Assembly (NCBI RefSeq): GCF_008831045.1
Contig: NZ_WAJS01000005.1
Location: forward strand, 1 to 64,000
DNA: 64,000 bases
From: Adlercreutzia muris
GTDB lineage: Bacteria > Actinomycetota > Coriobacteriia > Coriobacteriales > Eggerthellaceae
Direction: 5' to 3'
In this document: one piece after another, positions 63,801-64,000 of the stretch
Position numbering within the stretch: position 1 is the first letter of the stretch
How the letters are laid out: every line of letters starts with the position of its first letter
Program-made: the position numbers and the translations under genes
The notes under the pieces: generated by a model
What the model was told of the DNA's origin: nothing
The model's database searches: none
What the model saw: the letters and a program-made list of their open reading frames with translations, nothing else

Positions 63801-64000
63801 ATCTGGCCGAGCGCACCGCCGAGATCCGCAACGCCATCTTCGTGGGCATGGTGTCCAATGTGGTGGTGAAGCTGACCAAACGTCAGACGAAGATGGCCAC
63901 GTTCACCCTGGAGGACACCACCGGCCATGTGGAATGCATCTGCTTCAAGTACGATGAGAACGCTGAGGCCATTCGTGACGACGCCATCGTGAAGGTGAAG
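60809..64000 (+). CDS. dnaE: DNA polymerase III alpha subunit (3' end beyond window)
   Basis: The first 1064 residues of the replicative polymerase, open to the window edge. The PHP domain begins FVHLHNHTEYSLLDGLTH. The catalytic aspartates are D405 and D407 in EMPDIDVDFE, with the third about D575 in LLKMDFLGLRTL. The finger region with GVGPGRGSAAGAIVAYAMGI and the FAKYAFNKSHSAAYAILV block are present. A helix-hairpin-helix region near residue ~845 and the OB-domain start (NAIFVGMVSNVVVKLTKR) follow. GAAGGGG precedes the ATG. It is of the DnaE1 type (no exonuclease insert). Confidence 0.97.
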   Translation, partial: MAFVHLHNHTEYSLLDGLTHVKDMVRRAAELGMPAVAISDHGVMSGVVELSDACDAVEKETGVRVKPIFGCEVYFTADESLRKDVKPKLYHLLLLAKTNEGYHNLLKLVSESHVDNFYYKPRTTFSMLQKYGRGIIGTSACIGGIIPKLLDDRRFEDAVEWAKKFASCFDEGDFYIELQNQGVRTDAGFTQTELNHQLTAVAKEAGLKTIATNDFHYLLKEDARAQDIMLCIGTGAMVNEEKRMKFENDQFYMKTEAEMREALADFPEACDNTVEVAEKCNVVLERDSILPRFPLPEGETEESWFRTRVQEGLEKRYGTPVPADAQERADYEMGIIIQQGFPAYFLIVQEYIEWARSQGIGVGPGRGSAAGAIVAYAMGITDLDPLTNGLLFERFLSPERVEMPDIDVDFEQGRREEVINHIKEVYGEDHVSQVITFGTLQAKNAVRDTARVLSGTLKLGQGLDADMARKAAYGLGDRICKMIGDELGITIDKALDTNPDLKKAYDTDEDVKTIIDAARSIEGHVRGEGVHACATIICRDPMSDHVPMKRDTKGGGIITQYDGHYTPDLGLLKMDFLGLRTLDVLSIACKNILERTGEKIIPEEIPTDDPLAFKLMQSGNMDGLFQVEGSLYVSLFKRLPPTRFSDVVASIALNRPGPLESGMVEDYIKVASGKTPAHYYDERLRPILEETFGTMVYQEQIMQVSMAMSGFSAGKADKLRKAMGKKKLDVMRQLQADWNSGAVENGYALEIAEKIWEDAEKFAKYAFNKSHSAAYAILVMRTAYLKAHYPNDFMAAVLTSYMGNTDRLIRYIASCNHNGTPVLPPDINSSRAEFTPVAEGIRFGLVGVRGVGKNVADAIIEEREENGPFSSLHDFVNRVDAKAYNRKTLEALVKGGAFDSTGYTRKQMMHFIEETPMLEGAAKRQKDRDRGQVSMFDLFADDADSGFQEDVPEPDGVEWDKRTKLAYEKEIMGIYVSEHPLAPYEGALSRMTKFSLGDLAERTAEIRNAIFVGMVSNVVVKLTKRQTKMATFTLEDTTGHVECICFKYDENAEAIRDDAIVKVK

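Overview
The window is about 64 kb of GC-rich bacterial chromosome. It looks like a member of Coriobacteriia, most likely the family Eggerthellaceae (Adlercreutzia, Eggerthella, Gordonibacter and relatives). The reasons are the high GC content, Tat-exported fumarate-reductase-like flavoproteins, a DMSO-reductase-type molybdoenzyme locus, and two large regulators that join a multi-membrane-span domain to a C-terminal LuxR helix-turn-helix. The genus is inference. I see no rRNA, tRNA or CRISPR array.

Layout. 1-2.1 kb: an IS256-type element beside a decayed lipoprotein gene. 2.3-6.4 kb: an orphan Hpt protein, then the queuosine genes tgt (with a HAD phosphatase) and queA, divergently arranged. 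6.5-8.1 kb: a nuclease-like gene flanked by two long imperfect palindromes of one repeat family. 8.5-13 kb: a Tat flavoprotein, a LuxR-type membrane regulator, and an ECF sigma factor with an anti-sigma-like partner. 13-17.4 kb: an AT-richer envelope island (C39-like peptidase with choline-binding-type repeats, lipoprotein, decayed ISLre2 transposase, small membrane protein). 17.7-21 kb: SecDF, DUF1292 and a stand-alone LuxR helix-turn-helix. 21-27 kb: a tetrapyrrole-flavoured cluster (HemX-like protein, HemA-like protein lacking the catalytic cysteine, radical SAM protein, FecBCD-type ABC importer). 27-31.4 kb: an FMN riboswitch controlling a complete riboflavin ECF transporter, followed by a flavin-type oxidoreductase. 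31.6-35 kb: two tandem sodium:alanine symporter paralogues separated by palindromes. 35-41 kb: a tightly overlapping operon of two flavoproteins, Sua5, an alpha/beta hydrolase and glycerol kinase. 41-48 kb: a Dms-type operon (C, B, B, A on the minus strand) with a divergent LuxR regulator. 48-53 kb: rpiB, glyA, an AT-rich type II restriction-modification pair, upp and dCMP deaminase. 53-60.4 kb: the ATP synthase operon. 60.8 kb to the end: dnaE, cut by the window edge.

How the genes work together. Several units are coherent: queuosine synthesis (queA, tgt), riboflavin uptake under FMN feedback, glycerol release and phosphorylation (hydrolase plus glpK), and anaerobic respiration (Dms locus and Tat flavoprotein). 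The HemX-like/HemA-like/radical SAM/ABC group suggests tetrapyrrole handling with a repurposed HemA.

The observations I rate highest are the palindrome-flanked nuclease-like gene, the C50G HemA-like protein, the sigma factor and C39 peptidase island whose lipoprotein is related to the pseudogene at the left edge, and the compact AT-rich restriction-modification pair. All domain calls come from reading the translated sequence; no database search was run.
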